Shown here: positions 20,251-28,437 of the stretch, one piece after another
Position numbering within the stretch: the stretch's first letter is position 1
Layout of the letters: each line of letters starts with the position of its first letter
Assembly (NCBI GenBank): GCA_048883405.1
Contig: JBHLQS010000015.1
Span: 1-29,923 of the forward strand
Source: SMTZ1-83 sp048883405
GTDB lineage: Archaea; Asgardarchaeota; Thorarchaeia; Thorarchaeales; Thorarchaeaceae
Direction of reading: 5' to 3'
DNA length: 29,923 nt
The notes under the pieces: generated by a model
The model's input: only the letters and a program-made list of their open reading frames with translations
What the model was told of the DNA's origin: nothing
Database searches by the model: none
Translations under genes and position numbers: made by a program

Positions 20251-23200
20251 TCATTCAAAGAAGTCTGTGAGGTCAGTCTGTTCTGAAACAAAGAGTGAAT
20301 CGAGAGCTGCGTTGATGAGTTTCAGGCGCTGTTGAAGATACTGACTAAGGTCATGATCACGCATCATCTTTTCAGCAACTGCTAGATACTTTGAGATATT
20401 CCTCTGACTAACCGTGAGCAATAATCCCTCACCGCATCTTGTACATTTGCCGGACATAGGTATTCGACGGTAGACTCTGTTGCATTTACGACACCGTATC
20501 TTTTGTGTAGAATATGCACGGAGGTTGCCCCGTATATCACGAATGAAGTGATGGGAAAGAACCCTCTCAGCTACATCCTTCGAATCAACTGCATCAAGAA
20601 GAATTGCTAAGTGAAGCTGCGCTTCCAGCTTTTCGGCCATAGTTCCCAAAGTCTTGTATCTTGTGTTCCGAGGGCCATCATCTATTGATGATGTATCATG
20701 AGTAAAGCCGAACCCCTCATATTGCTCCGCATTGCCCAGACGAGACTCCACGATATCAACAAGATGCTGCACGGCCTTAGGATGCTGAGCCTTGGAAACC
20801 ATTTCATAGAACTCGGCGGGATAGCGATAACAGACCTCTATGTTATGGCTCTCATCATCGACCTCTTCGGGATTTAGTATGACTGAGAGGACAAGAGGAG
20901 CATCCATGAAACCTCCTCGTCCTGCGGGAAGATACTCCTTAGAGAAGTTGATGAGAGCATCAAGGACTAAGATGATTGCGTCTTCATCCCCGTCACAGTT
21001 TCTACGCTTTGCTGCATGCCAGAAGGGATGCGCATAGCAGACACTAGCATTTGTGAATCCAACAATTCTTCCGATAATTCCTGCGGATGTGTGTGGTGCC
21101 AGACCAACAACAAGCTGGCCAATCGTGTCCTCTGGAGCCTTGAAGTTATAGTATCTCTTCTTCTTGTAGATCTTTTCCAAGCTGTCATCCACGAATCGCC
21201 CTACTCGAACCATGTAATCAGCACAGTTCTCGGGTACAATCAGATCCTGTACCTTGAGCTCGAGTATCTGCATATCGGAAACGAGAGGCGCCCCTTGATG
21301 GTCACTGATATAGCCGAGCTCCCGTAGTTTGCTTACTGGAACCCCAACTTCTCGTGGTCTGAAATGTGTAAGAGGAGCATCTGTGACATCAAACCGTGCG
21401 GTCCCGTCACGATAGCAATACACGTCGTGTTTGGCACGAAGGATTCCCTTTCCAAGATATTCGGGAATCTTCAAATCACTTGTAAGACCTAAAACGGCAC
21501 GCAGGTCGTATGCTTGGGGCTCCTCTATCTCTCCCTTCACACGTTCTATCAGACCTCTTATGTCAACCTTACTTTCCTTTGTACTTCGAACCCTAGCACC
21601 AAGATGCAATGAGCAGATTCCTTTGGTTGGGTCTACTGGCTTACCGCACTCAGAACACCACATTTGTACCTCGGTATGAGTACCACATTCATTACATCTT
21701 GATTCGAAGGTCTCATTATTGCACTTAGGACAGACTCTATGCACAAGCTCAAGATTCACTCCAACAGACGGAATCTTCCCTCCTTTCTTCTTGTCCTTCT
21801 TTTTCTTGTCATTATCAAGGTCGAAGTCAGAAATATGGGCCACCTGCGCTGTGCTCTTGGCCACCTTCACCATTCTGCGTTCAGTGGAGAGAGAACGGCC
21901 AACAGGGAATAGGACTTGGACTGGAGGACGCATTTTCCGCTCTTGAGCCTTCTCTGGCCGGCCCATCCTAGCACCAATGGAAAAGCCCATCTTATCTCTC
22001 AAGGGCACTTTTGCACACGAGGCTAATGCCTCCAATGCATTGCTGCCAACTGCCGTGTCTTTCTTCTCACCAAGCTGCGATAGGATAGTCAGAGGGCTGT
22101 CTGCAAGCTCGATTCGAGTGCCATGACCAATAAGAGTGTGAGAAACTCCCAGCTTCTCCAATATGTTCTTGTATTTCTGATCGAAGGGCAGTGTCATCCG
22201 TTCTCCTTCGGCACCTCGTTCAATCATGTGTTCTCTAAGCAGCCAGCTCCTGATATCAAGCATATCTTCCACTGTGAGGGCAGACCAACGGTACAAATAC
22301 CTAGGATGAAGTGGAATCCCCAATTTGGTTGAGAGAAAGATAGCTTCTTCTGGACTTGGAATCCGGGTTAATGGCGTTTCAATGAGCTGGTCAATATCTT
22401 CGACGGTGACATCAGACCCAGCGATAAGCTTCTGGATCTTCTTAGTGTCAAGACTCGAATAGACTCTTTCAAGGTCATGGGACCACCACTCCTCACAGTA
22501 TCCTGAGGGGACCAGTGGATGGTTGTTCTCTAGAAACTCCCCCAATGCCACAAGAATGTCTCCTAGATAGAGGATTCGTTCTATCTGGCCCTGAAGTTTC
22601 CGTGCCTCACTCACCGAGAACACCTGTCTCACTGACTTGTCCTTCAGCAGGACAATAGGCCCCTCTATCGTGTCAACTGGTGCGACTATAGAGCCCTTGC
22701 CAGGTCGTTCAGTTCTAATGTGGGTCCCTGTGGCCAGAAACTCATCTACCACAAACATAGTGGCAGGATGAACTCCAACTCCAGCAAGACCGGTGTTGCG
22801 TGACCGACCATATCTCAGTCGAAACCCGCCTGTACTAGATGGATGAGAGAAGACTGGCCGCCCTCCAATAACATCAGCTAGATAGTCAGACTTGGGCTCA
22901 AGTTTCTTCTCTACGGAGTCTTCAGTTTCAGCTGATGCTGCCTTAGATGTCTTGGCTGCTAAATCATTCAACCACTCCCAGCCTTTAATGGAGTTCTCAT
23001 TCACTATCTTAGCCAGTTTAGTAGCCCTGCCTACGACTCCGTCATTAAGAACCAGAACAGCTCCCCCACGAACACGATTCTCTTTCCCAATTCTTTCGAT
23101 ATCACGACTTCCGGTTACTTCGAATTCCTCTGTGGGCTCGCCAGTTAGCATTATGGGAAGTCTGGATGCAGCAAGCCTGACCAATTCAGGTTCGACAGGG

Positions 23201-23817
23201 TATTGAAGATGCACGTATCTTGCATACAGCTCAACTTCCTCTACTGCACGCTCAATCTCGAGGTCGGTTGCGACAAAAGGAGGCAGTTCCAAGACTTGTC
23301 GCACATAGTCTGCTACCAACACCGTCATAGCAGCCTCAGTCCCACCTGCTGCACGGATTGGTCCTGCTAGGTAGAGAGCAAGGTACTTGTTATAGCCATG
23401 GCCTTGTATCTTAACTTTGGAGATGCCTTCTATAGGCGCTGCTGTTATGCTCTCAGTCAAGATAGCAAGTGCGACACGAACAGCTTTGTCGGCGGCCTTT
23501 TCCTCATCTTCAATTGCTCCTAGTTTGCCCGTTGCAATCTCTCCTGCAACTGCAAAGGCCACTTCTTCGCGAGTTTCATATTCCTGAATAAGCTCCCTAA
23601 TCCGTTTGGCAACACCGACTGGTCCACCAAGAGTGGCTTCCACACGTGCTGCAACATCATGAGCTGGAGGGATTTCTACTCTAGTTGTAGGATCGAATCC
23701 CATTGCTCTAGCCTTTTCCGCTATCTTGTAGATCCTCTGAACCTCTTTGTTAATGACGTCAAAATACTCACCGTAGCTAACACTATGGGTTGGAAGGCTT
23801 GGCACAGACTCGGTCAC
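20251..23817 (-). CDS. polC: DNA polymerase D large subunit (DP2)
   Basis: Catalytic subunit of the archaeal replicative polymerase PolD, working with the DP1 exonuclease subunit (not in this window). The 1188-residue product has family length, so no intein is present. The polymerase active site NCDGDEDA places catalytic aspartates at D942 and D944. A zinc-binding region with CPKC...CNEC...CSEC lies at about 694-735, and a C-terminal CRKC...CTRC module follows. The last residues QTDLTDFFE (1180-1188) form a canonical PIP box (QxxLxxFF) for the PCNA clamp. The start is GTG 23817, with a short leader downstream of a TATA-like box and only a weak ribosome site. It is divergent from rpa. Confidence 0.97.
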   Translation of the reverse strand: MTESVPSLPTHSVSYGEYFDVINKEVQRIYKIAEKARAMGFDPTTRVEIPPAHDVAARVEATLGGPVGVAKRIRELIQEYETREEVAFAVAGEIATGKLGAIEDEEKAADKAVRVALAILTESITAAPIEGISKVKIQGHGYNKYLALYLAGPIRAAGGTEAAMTVLVADYVRQVLELPPFVATDLEIERAVEEVELYARYVHLQYPVEPELVRLAASRLPIMLTGEPTEEFEVTGSRDIERIGKENRVRGGAVLVLNDGVVGRATKLAKIVNENSIKGWEWLNDLAAKTSKAASAETEDSVEKKLEPKSDYLADVIGGRPVFSHPSSTGGFRLRYGRSRNTGLAGVGVHPATMFVVDEFLATGTHIRTERPGKGSIVAPVDTIEGPIVLLKDKSVRQVFSVSEARKLQGQIERILYLGDILVALGEFLENNHPLVPSGYCEEWWSHDLERVYSSLDTKKIQKLIAGSDVTVEDIDQLIETPLTRIPSPEEAIFLSTKLGIPLHPRYLYRWSALTVEDMLDIRSWLLREHMIERGAEGERMTLPFDQKYKNILEKLGVSHTLIGHGTRIELADSPLTILSQLGEKKDTAVGSNALEALASCAKVPLRDKMGFSIGARMGRPEKAQERKMRPPVQVLFPVGRSLSTERRMVKVAKSTAQVAHISDFDLDNDKKKKDKKKGGKIPSVGVNLELVHRVCPKCNNETFESRCNECGTHTEVQMWCSECGKPVDPTKGICSLHLGARVRSTKESKVDIRGLIERVKGEIEEPQAYDLRAVLGLTSDLKIPEYLGKGILRAKHDVYCYRDGTARFDVTDAPLTHFRPREVGVPVSKLRELGYISDHQGAPLVSDMQILELKVQDLIVPENCADYMVRVGRFVDDSLEKIYKKKRYYNFKAPEDTIGQLVVGLAPHTSAGIIGRIVGFTNASVCYAHPFWHAAKRRNCDGDEDAIILVLDALINFSKEYLPAGRGGFMDAPLVLSVILNPEEVDDESHNIEVCYRYPAEFYEMVSKAQHPKAVQHLVDIVESRLGNAEQYEGFGFTHDTSSIDDGPRNTRYKTLGTMAEKLEAQLHLAILLDAVDSKDVAERVLSHHFIRDIRGNLRAYSTQKIRCRKCNRVYRRIPMSGKCTRCGEGLLLTVSQRNISKYLAVAEKMMRDHDLSQYLQQRLKLINAALDSLFVSEQTDLTDFFE

Positions 23818-23846
23818 AGCTTGTCAGGCCATTGTTATGGGATTAG

Positions 23847-23906
23847 GTCTTTTATCTTTCGGACGGACAGAGCTAGCTCGGCAGTCTTGAGTAGTGAGCT
23901 TTAAAG
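23847..23906. promoter_or_regulatory. Divergent promoters of polC and rpa
   Basis: On the minus strand AAGATAAAAGAC (23847-23858) is a TATA-like box with expected start near 23828, about 10 bases before the polC GTG. On the plus strand CTTTAAAG (23899-23906) is a TATA-like box with expected start near 23928 for rpa. The two elements are back-to-back, about 40 bases apart. Confidence 0.5.
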
Positions 23907-23943
23907 GAGAGACGATGTACATGATGTTGACCAAACGCCAGCA

Positions 23944-26106
23944 GTGGTCGTCAGGACGGTAATAGAAGTGCTCACACTTGAGGAAACGATTGAGCTCATT
24001 CTGAAACACACAGATTATCAACGTGATGAAGTTCTCAAAATGATTGATGGGAAGAGACAGGAGCTTGGCCCAGAAGTTGTCAATGATGAGTCAGCAGCAA
24101 TGATTATTGCACGCGAACTTGGCATCGACCTACAGCAGGTTTCTGCAAAAGCGCGAATCAGGATTGAAGATATAACAGAGTCCACAGGAAGAGTCCCATT
24201 GACCGCAAAAGTGGTCAGCATTAATCCAGTTCGAGCCTTCACACGAAAGGATGGGGGCGATGGAAAGGTTGCCAGTCTTATTGTTGCAGATGAAACAGGT
24301 GAGATAAGAGTAGCTCTCTGGGATGAGATAAGCAGAGTTGTTGAAGAAGATATAGTCAAAATTGGTGATGTCATTCAGCTGCGTGGAGGCTATGTCAAAA
24401 AGGGTCTGGGTGATGCCCTTGAGATCAACATGGGCCGAATGGCTGGTATAAAAGTGCTAGACGAATATGAGATTGAAGACCTTGGAATTGATTTTGGCGA
24501 AACCGTATCCACGAAAATCAACGAACTAGTTGAGGAGAAGATGTACAACATCAGTATCACTGCGAAAGTTCAGAAGGTATTTCCAATGAGCACATTTTCC
24601 AGAGAGGATGGCGAGTCTGAAGGGAAGGTTCTGAGCATAATAGCCGCAGATGAAACAGGCGAGATAAGATGTGTGTTCTGGAACAACGACGCCGAAGAGA
24701 TGGAGAGTGCCGAAGTTGGAGAGGTTTTCCGGCTTCATGGCGGATACACTAGGAGTGGGCGCTATGGCAATATCGAGATTCATGCCGGTAGATCAGCACA
24801 AATTGAGAGGGACTTGAAAGTAAAAGTGGACGCTGTAGAAGCAACTACGGGAACCGCACCCCCACCTGTTGGCAAGACAGAGATTGCAGATATCACCGCT
24901 GATATGCGTGATTTGGATACTGAGGGCAAGGTTGTTCAAATATACCCTGTCAACACATTTGACAGAGGGGGGAAGGAGGGAAGAGTGCAGAACATAATCA
25001 TTGCTGATGAAACCGCACAAATTCGACTCACTTTTTGGAATGAGGATGTCGAAAAGATCGAGGACCTCAAAGTGGATGATGTAATCAGTGTCAAGCATGC
25101 CTATGCCAAGGAAGGGTATAGGGGTGGCGTCGAGATTCATATGGGTCGAGCGGCCGAGGTTGTCATCAACCCAAAGGGTTCGAAGCTCAAGAAGCTAAAA
25201 GTTTCTGCAGAGCCTGTTGCCGCACCTGCAGGGGTTGGAAAGAAAGTCCTCGCAGAAATCACTGTTGATATGCGTGACGTGGATGTTGAAGGCAAGGTAG
25301 TCAGAGTATTTCCAGTCAATACATTTGACAGCAGGGATGGGAGAAAAGGCCGTGTTCAGAATGTCATCATAGCAGATGAAACAGCCCAGATTCGGCTGAC
25401 CTTCTGGAATGATGATGTGGATAAGATAAAGTCCCTTGATGAGGGTGATGTGGTCAGTGTCACTCATGCGTATGCCAAGGAAGGATTCAGGGGTGGTGTA
25501 GAAGTACATGTTGGTCGACGAGCAGAGATAGAGGTCAATCCAAAGGGGTCGCACCTTGAACAGATGGAGTTGACCGAACTATCATCACGACCTGCATCAC
25601 ACCCTGCTGGAAGAGTACTGATTGGCGATATCGATGAGAGCACAGAGGGAAAGAGTGTGGAGGTCTGTGGAATCGTGGTGGCGATAGCCCAAAGTAGCCC
25701 AATCTATCCTGCCTGTCCAAACTGCAGAAAGAAGGTGGATGAAGAAGGGGGACGCTTCACTTGTGCCGTATGTGGAGATGTAAAGGAACCTGAATATAGG
25801 ATGAGGTACAAAATCACTGTTGATGATGGGTCCGGCACAATTAGAACAACACTGTTCGGAGAATCTGGAGAGGCACTACTTCAAATGTCAACTGCAGAAG
25901 CTCAGGAACTCATCAAGAGCTCTGGAAATCGTCTGGAGCCCCTGGAACAGAGCTCTGATAGGGCTCTAGGAAGATATGTTGTGGTCCAAGGATCTGTATC
26001 AAGGTTCAAGGACTCACTGGACATAACCGCACGTAACATCACTTTCCCCAATCCTGTGGAGGAGAGTAGGCGCATGAGGGAGGCAATAGATGGTCTCATG
26101 AATTGA
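23944..26106 (+). CDS. rpa: Replication protein A, five OB folds with zinc finger
   Basis: Single-stranded DNA-binding protein for replication and repair. The 720-residue product opens with a short helical region, then four OB folds at about 74-175, 190-290, 313-420 and 436-545. Each holds an 'ADETGEIR/ADETAQIR...FWN' core. The fifth, larger C-terminal OB (about 560-715) contains a C4 zinc finger (C591, C594, C607, C610). OB3 and OB4 are close to identical in long stretches (VNTFD, IADETAQIRLTFWN, HAYAKEG), implying a recent in-frame duplication. GTG 23944 is the outermost start; GTG 23968 (MLTLEETIELI) is a good alternative with GGACGG upstream. It is divergent from polC and converges on sufS with a 22-base gap. 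Confidence 0.93.
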   Translation: MVVRTVIEVLTLEETIELILKHTDYQRDEVLKMIDGKRQELGPEVVNDESAAMIIARELGIDLQQVSAKARIRIEDITESTGRVPLTAKVVSINPVRAFTRKDGGDGKVASLIVADETGEIRVALWDEISRVVEEDIVKIGDVIQLRGGYVKKGLGDALEINMGRMAGIKVLDEYEIEDLGIDFGETVSTKINELVEEKMYNISITAKVQKVFPMSTFSREDGESEGKVLSIIAADETGEIRCVFWNNDAEEMESAEVGEVFRLHGGYTRSGRYGNIEIHAGRSAQIERDLKVKVDAVEATTGTAPPPVGKTEIADITADMRDLDTEGKVVQIYPVNTFDRGGKEGRVQNIIIADETAQIRLTFWNEDVEKIEDLKVDDVISVKHAYAKEGYRGGVEIHMGRAAEVVINPKGSKLKKLKVSAEPVAAPAGVGKKVLAEITVDMRDVDVEGKVVRVFPVNTFDSRDGRKGRVQNVIIADETAQIRLTFWNDDVDKIKSLDEGDVVSVTHAYAKEGFRGGVEVHVGRRAEIEVNPKGSHLEQMELTELSSRPASHPAGRVLIGDIDESTEGKSVEVCGIVVAIAQSSPIYPACPNCRKKVDEEGGRFTCAVCGDVKEPEYRMRYKITVDDGSGTIRTTLFGESGEALLQMSTAEAQELIKSSGNRLEPLEQSSDRALGRYVVVQGSVSRFKDSLDITARNITFPNPVEESRRMREAIDGLMN
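24880..25570 (+). repeat. Tandem in-gene duplication of the RPA OB3/OB4 unit
   Basis: Two consecutive units of about 122 codons. Matching anchors are GATATGCGTG at 24901 and 25267 (offset 366 bases) and the FWN codons near 25035 and 25402 (offset 369 bases after a one-codon insertion). Protein identity is visibly much higher than between any other pair of OB folds in this gene, while the DNA has drifted at third positions. Confidence 0.8.
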
Positions 26107-26128
26107 GTATCAGACCCTCGGTTTCATT

Positions 26129-27361
26129 TTATGATGTCGCATCAATCAGCGCATGCATTCCTTCTAGAAATGTCTGTAAATCATTCATGTTGTTGTAGAG
26201 ATAGAAACTTGCTCGTGCTGTGCCCTTCATCGGACTGATTCCCATTTGATAATGGAATGGATGGACGCAGTGTGCACCAGAACGAATCATGACATTGAAC
26301 TCGTCATTCAGATATGCCGCTATATCATGGGCAGCCTCTACAGTGTCCAGACTAAATGTGACAAGACCTGTCTTTATGTTGATATCATCGGTCCCAAGGA
26401 TACTCACATGGTTCATGCCCTTTAGCTCCTTGAGGGCTTTGCCTAGCAATGTGCGCTCATGCCTCTCGATTTCATGCATTCCTATGCGTTGGAGATAATC
26501 TGCTGCAGCACCAGCGCCTATTGCACCGGCATAGTTCTGGAGACCTGCTTCGAACTTCTCAGGAGGAGGTAGATACTCTGGAAGTATCTGACCGTCTTCG
26601 TAGCGTACGTCTGAAACGGTGTCGCCACCCACAAGGAACATGTCCATCTCGTCTAGAAGATCAGACTTGCCATAGAGAACCCCCATCCCTGTTGGACCGC
26701 ACATTTTGTGAACAGATATGGCAGAGAAGTCTACATCTAGTTTCTGTACATCGAGAGGGTGGTGTGGAGCATACTGAGCATCATCTGACATGACTAGAGC
26801 TCCATGGTCATGTGCAATCTCAATTATGTCCCTCATTGGTGCCACCGTTCCAGTCACATTTGAGGAGTGCACGACTGAAACAATTCGTGTCTTACCGTCG
26901 ATGATACGTTTCCAGTCTTCCATATCGAAAGTGCCATCACTCTTTGCTTCGACAACTTCAATCTTTATTCCATCACGACGAGCACGCTCAACAAAGGGCA
27001 ATGATCCACTGTGATGCTCGAGGGTCGTCGTTACAATCTTCCCATCAGGAGGTATTTTTACTGAGGCAGCAACGATATTGAGAGACTCTGTCGCATTTCT
27101 TGTCCAGATGCACTCCTCAGGCTCTGATGCATTGAGAAAGCTCGCAAACTTCTCCCTCGATGATGTGTATGCATTCGAGGCTTCTTCACCTAATTTGTGG
27201 ATGCTTCGCCCTCCACAGGCCGGATACTGCTCATAGTATTCGTTCATGGCATTTACTACTTGTCTGGGCTTTAGTGCCATGCATGCACTGTCCAAGTACA
27301 CAATCGGGCGTCCGTTGATTTTGCGGTTTAGGACTGGAAAATCATCTCTAACGTTTAACAT
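26129..27361 (-). CDS. sufS: Cysteine desulfurase, SufS/CsdA type
   Basis: PLP enzyme that takes sulphur from cysteine as a persulphide for Fe-S cluster assembly and other thio-cofactors. The 410-residue product has family length. Key features are LEHHSGSLPF, HSSNVTGTV, the cofactor-binding DDAQYAPHHPLDVQKLD, the PLP lysine K219 in ISVHKMCGPTGMGVLYG, and the catalytic C365 in RSGAHCVHPF, the RxGxHCxxP form typical of SufS. The KFEAGLQNYAGAIGAG block also fits. The start is ATG 27361. A small CxxC winged-helix gene lies 12 bases upstream on the same strand. No sufB, sufC or scaffold gene is in the window. Confidence 0.94.
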   Translation of the reverse strand: MLNVRDDFPVLNRKINGRPIVYLDSACMALKPRQVVNAMNEYYEQYPACGGRSIHKLGEEASNAYTSSREKFASFLNASEPEECIWTRNATESLNIVAASVKIPPDGKIVTTTLEHHSGSLPFVERARRDGIKIEVVEAKSDGTFDMEDWKRIIDGKTRIVSVVHSSNVTGTVAPMRDIIEIAHDHGALVMSDDAQYAPHHPLDVQKLDVDFSAISVHKMCGPTGMGVLYGKSDLLDEMDMFLVGGDTVSDVRYEDGQILPEYLPPPEKFEAGLQNYAGAIGAGAAADYLQRIGMHEIERHERTLLGKALKELKGMNHVSILGTDDINIKTGLVTFSLDTVEAAHDIAAYLNDEFNVMIRSGAHCVHPFHYQMGISPMKGTARASFYLYNNMNDLQTFLEGMHALIDATS

Positions 27362-27373
27362 AGCATCATCGTC

Positions 27374-27628
27374 CTATGCCAATTGCCAGCGATAGCCTCC
27401 TTTGGCGAGCTTCTTTGTTATGAGTCCCCTGTCAACGAGTTGTCGAGCAGCGACTATGAATGTGTCTCCACCGGCGCAGTCTTGACAGATATCGGAGAGC
27501 TCCTCATCTCGCGCAGATTCAAGAATCTCAGATGTCGTGAGGGGCTCTGTTGCGTTCTGTAGAATCTTCAGGACACATTCTGCATTTCGTGAGAGGTCTG
27601 ACATCCTATCTAGCTGCGGGATGGGCAT
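27374..27628 (-). CDS. Small winged-helix-like protein with a CxxC pair
   Basis: An 84-residue protein whose sequence from RNAECVLKILQNATEPLTTSEIL onward (given here in outline) looks like a winged helix-turn-helix. It has helix, TxxEI-type helix-turn, a loop with ICQDC (a CxxC pair), a recognition-like helix (FIVAARQLVDRGLI) and a KGGYRWQL wing. It could be a DNA-binding regulator with metal or redox sensing, but that is inference. The start is uncertain: ATG 27670 gives 98 residues but lies before the start predicted from the TATA-like box at about 27674-27682; ATG 27628 or 27604 are alternatives without strong ribosome sites. It lies 12 bases before sufS, so the two are likely cotranscribed. 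Confidence 0.65.
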   Translation of the reverse strand: MPIPQLDRMSDLSRNAECVLKILQNATEPLTTSEILESARDEELSDICQDCAGGDTFIVAARQLVDRGLITKKLAKGGYRWQLA

Positions 27629-27673
27629 CAATAAGAACGCTTTGCTTTGACCTTGATTTTGAGGCATCATAAG

Positions 27674-27682
27674 GCTTAAATG
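27674..27682. promoter_or_regulatory. Shared TATA-like box between the winged-helix and elf1 genes
   Basis: GCTTAAATG on the plus strand reads CATTTAAGC on the minus strand, so it can serve either direction. On the plus strand it predicts a start near 27706 and a leader of about 55 bases before elf1. On the minus strand it predicts a start near 27650. Confidence 0.4.
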
Positions 27683-27761
27683 AATTCCAGTCAGGTGCAG
27701 CCCGTTCTACTTCTATTGGCTCTTTCCCTCTTTTGTGGGACATAGATAGAGGTGATTCATC

Positions 27762-28016
27762 ATGGGAAGAAGACGAAGACAAAAAGTTCGACGGCGTCCG
27801 CAGAAACGCATACCAGATGTATATCCATGTCCTGACTGCGGTAATACTTCGATTAAGATCGAGCTATATCGCAACAATGGTTTTGCCAGTGTCAAGTGTG
27901 GCTCGTGTGGGCTTGAGATGTCCATTGATGAAGTCAATCCCTTGACAGAGCCAGTTGACATCTATGGTGCATTCATCGACAAGTTCTATGAGAGTAGAAA
28001 AGCCGAGGTTGCCTAG
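27762..28016 (+). CDS. elf1: Transcription elongation factor Elf1-like protein
   Basis: Small zinc-binding factor thought to help RNA polymerase move through obstacles, as eukaryotic Elf1 does on chromatin. The 84-residue product has the Elf1 plan: a basic N-terminus GRRRRQKVRRRPQKR, a zinc ribbon (C23, C26, C46, C49) and the C-terminal NPLTEPVDIYGAFIDKFYE, which parallels the conserved 'LSEPVDVYSxWID' of Elf1. ATG 27762 has the near-perfect ribosome site GAGGTGAT 6-7 bases upstream. The presence of Elf1 with PolD argues against most euryarchaeal lineages. Confidence 0.9.
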   Translation: MGRRRRQKVRRRPQKRIPDVYPCPDCGNTSIKIELYRNNGFASVKCGSCGLEMSIDEVNPLTEPVDIYGAFIDKFYESRKAEVA

Positions 28017-28041
28017 TACAAAGACCTGTAATCAGCAATGA

Positions 28042-28049
28042 TTATAAGT
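28042..28049 (+). promoter_or_regulatory. TATA box for the microprotein-lhr unit
   Basis: TTATAAGT lies 29-36 bases before ATG 28078, which predicts transcription start near 28070 and a leader of about 10 bases holding GGGA. This is one of the cleaner promoter matches in the window. Confidence 0.5.
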
Positions 28050-28077
28050 GGAGCAAATCCGAGAACGCGGGATTCCT

Positions 28078-28188
28078 ATGCAGATACTCATCGAGTCAAT
28101 CGTGTTCCTTATCCTAGTCGCGATGGGTGTTGTCGCCTTAATGCTGATTCTAGCCTATTCCGTCTGGGGAGAAGAGGAAGAGGAGTAG
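28078..28188 (+). CDS. 36-residue single-pass membrane microprotein
   Basis: Short ORF: ATG 28078, stop TAG 28186-28188. The translation starts MQILIESIVFLILV, continues as one long hydrophobic helix of about 25 residues (4-29), and ends in SVWGEEEEE, a strongly acidic tail. There is no room for a soluble domain, so a membrane-anchored peptide is the only sensible reading. Support for expression comes from a TATA box at 28042-28049, a GGGA ribosome site, and a clean stop 12 bases before the next ORF. I do not recognise a family. By analogy with other microproteins it could modulate a membrane complex, but no partner is indicated. Confidence 0.6.
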   Translation: MQILIESIVFLILVAMGVVALMLILAYSVWGEEEEE

Positions 28189-28200
28189 CGGGGGCTACTC

Positions 28201-28437
28201 ATGATGAGTTCTGATGACTTGTTTCTTCGCGCCTTTGAGAACTCGGCAGGACATATGGCAAATCTAGACGCTGTAAGGTCCATAGTAGAGAGGCTTACTG
28301 GTCAGGGTTACACTCTTGATGATATTATTCAACTCCTTGAGCGCGAATTGGAAGGAGCAGAAGTAACACTTCAGACTGATTTGCGCATATTAATCAATGA
28401 AACGCAGCATCTGGTGAGAAGGAAGACTTCTACATGA
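28201..28437 (+). CDS. Small helical protein upstream of lhr, function unknown
   Basis: A 78-residue protein (77 if the second ATG at 28204 is used), predicted from sequence to be mostly helical: LDAVRSIVERLTGQG, DDIIQLLERELEGAE and LRILINETQHLV. It has no cysteines, membrane segments or recognisable catalytic motif. A G-rich stretch (GCGGGGGC) lies just upstream. Its TGA stop overlaps the lhr ATG (ATGA at 28434-28437), so translation is coupled to the helicase, which raises the possibility of a small helicase partner or regulator. That role is inference. Confidence 0.7.
   Translation: MMSSDDLFLRAFENSAGHMANLDAVRSIVERLTGQGYTLDDIIQLLERELEGAEVTLQTDLRILINETQHLVRRKTST

Noticed and set aside
20251..23817. 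Possible intein in the PolD large subunit
   Set aside because: The length is normal for DP2 and no splicing-junction Cys/Ser or HN/C motif pair interrupts the active-site region.
24793..25554. Two similar minus-strand ORFs inside rpa
   Set aside because: Their similarity only mirrors the OB3/OB4 duplication on the coding strand.
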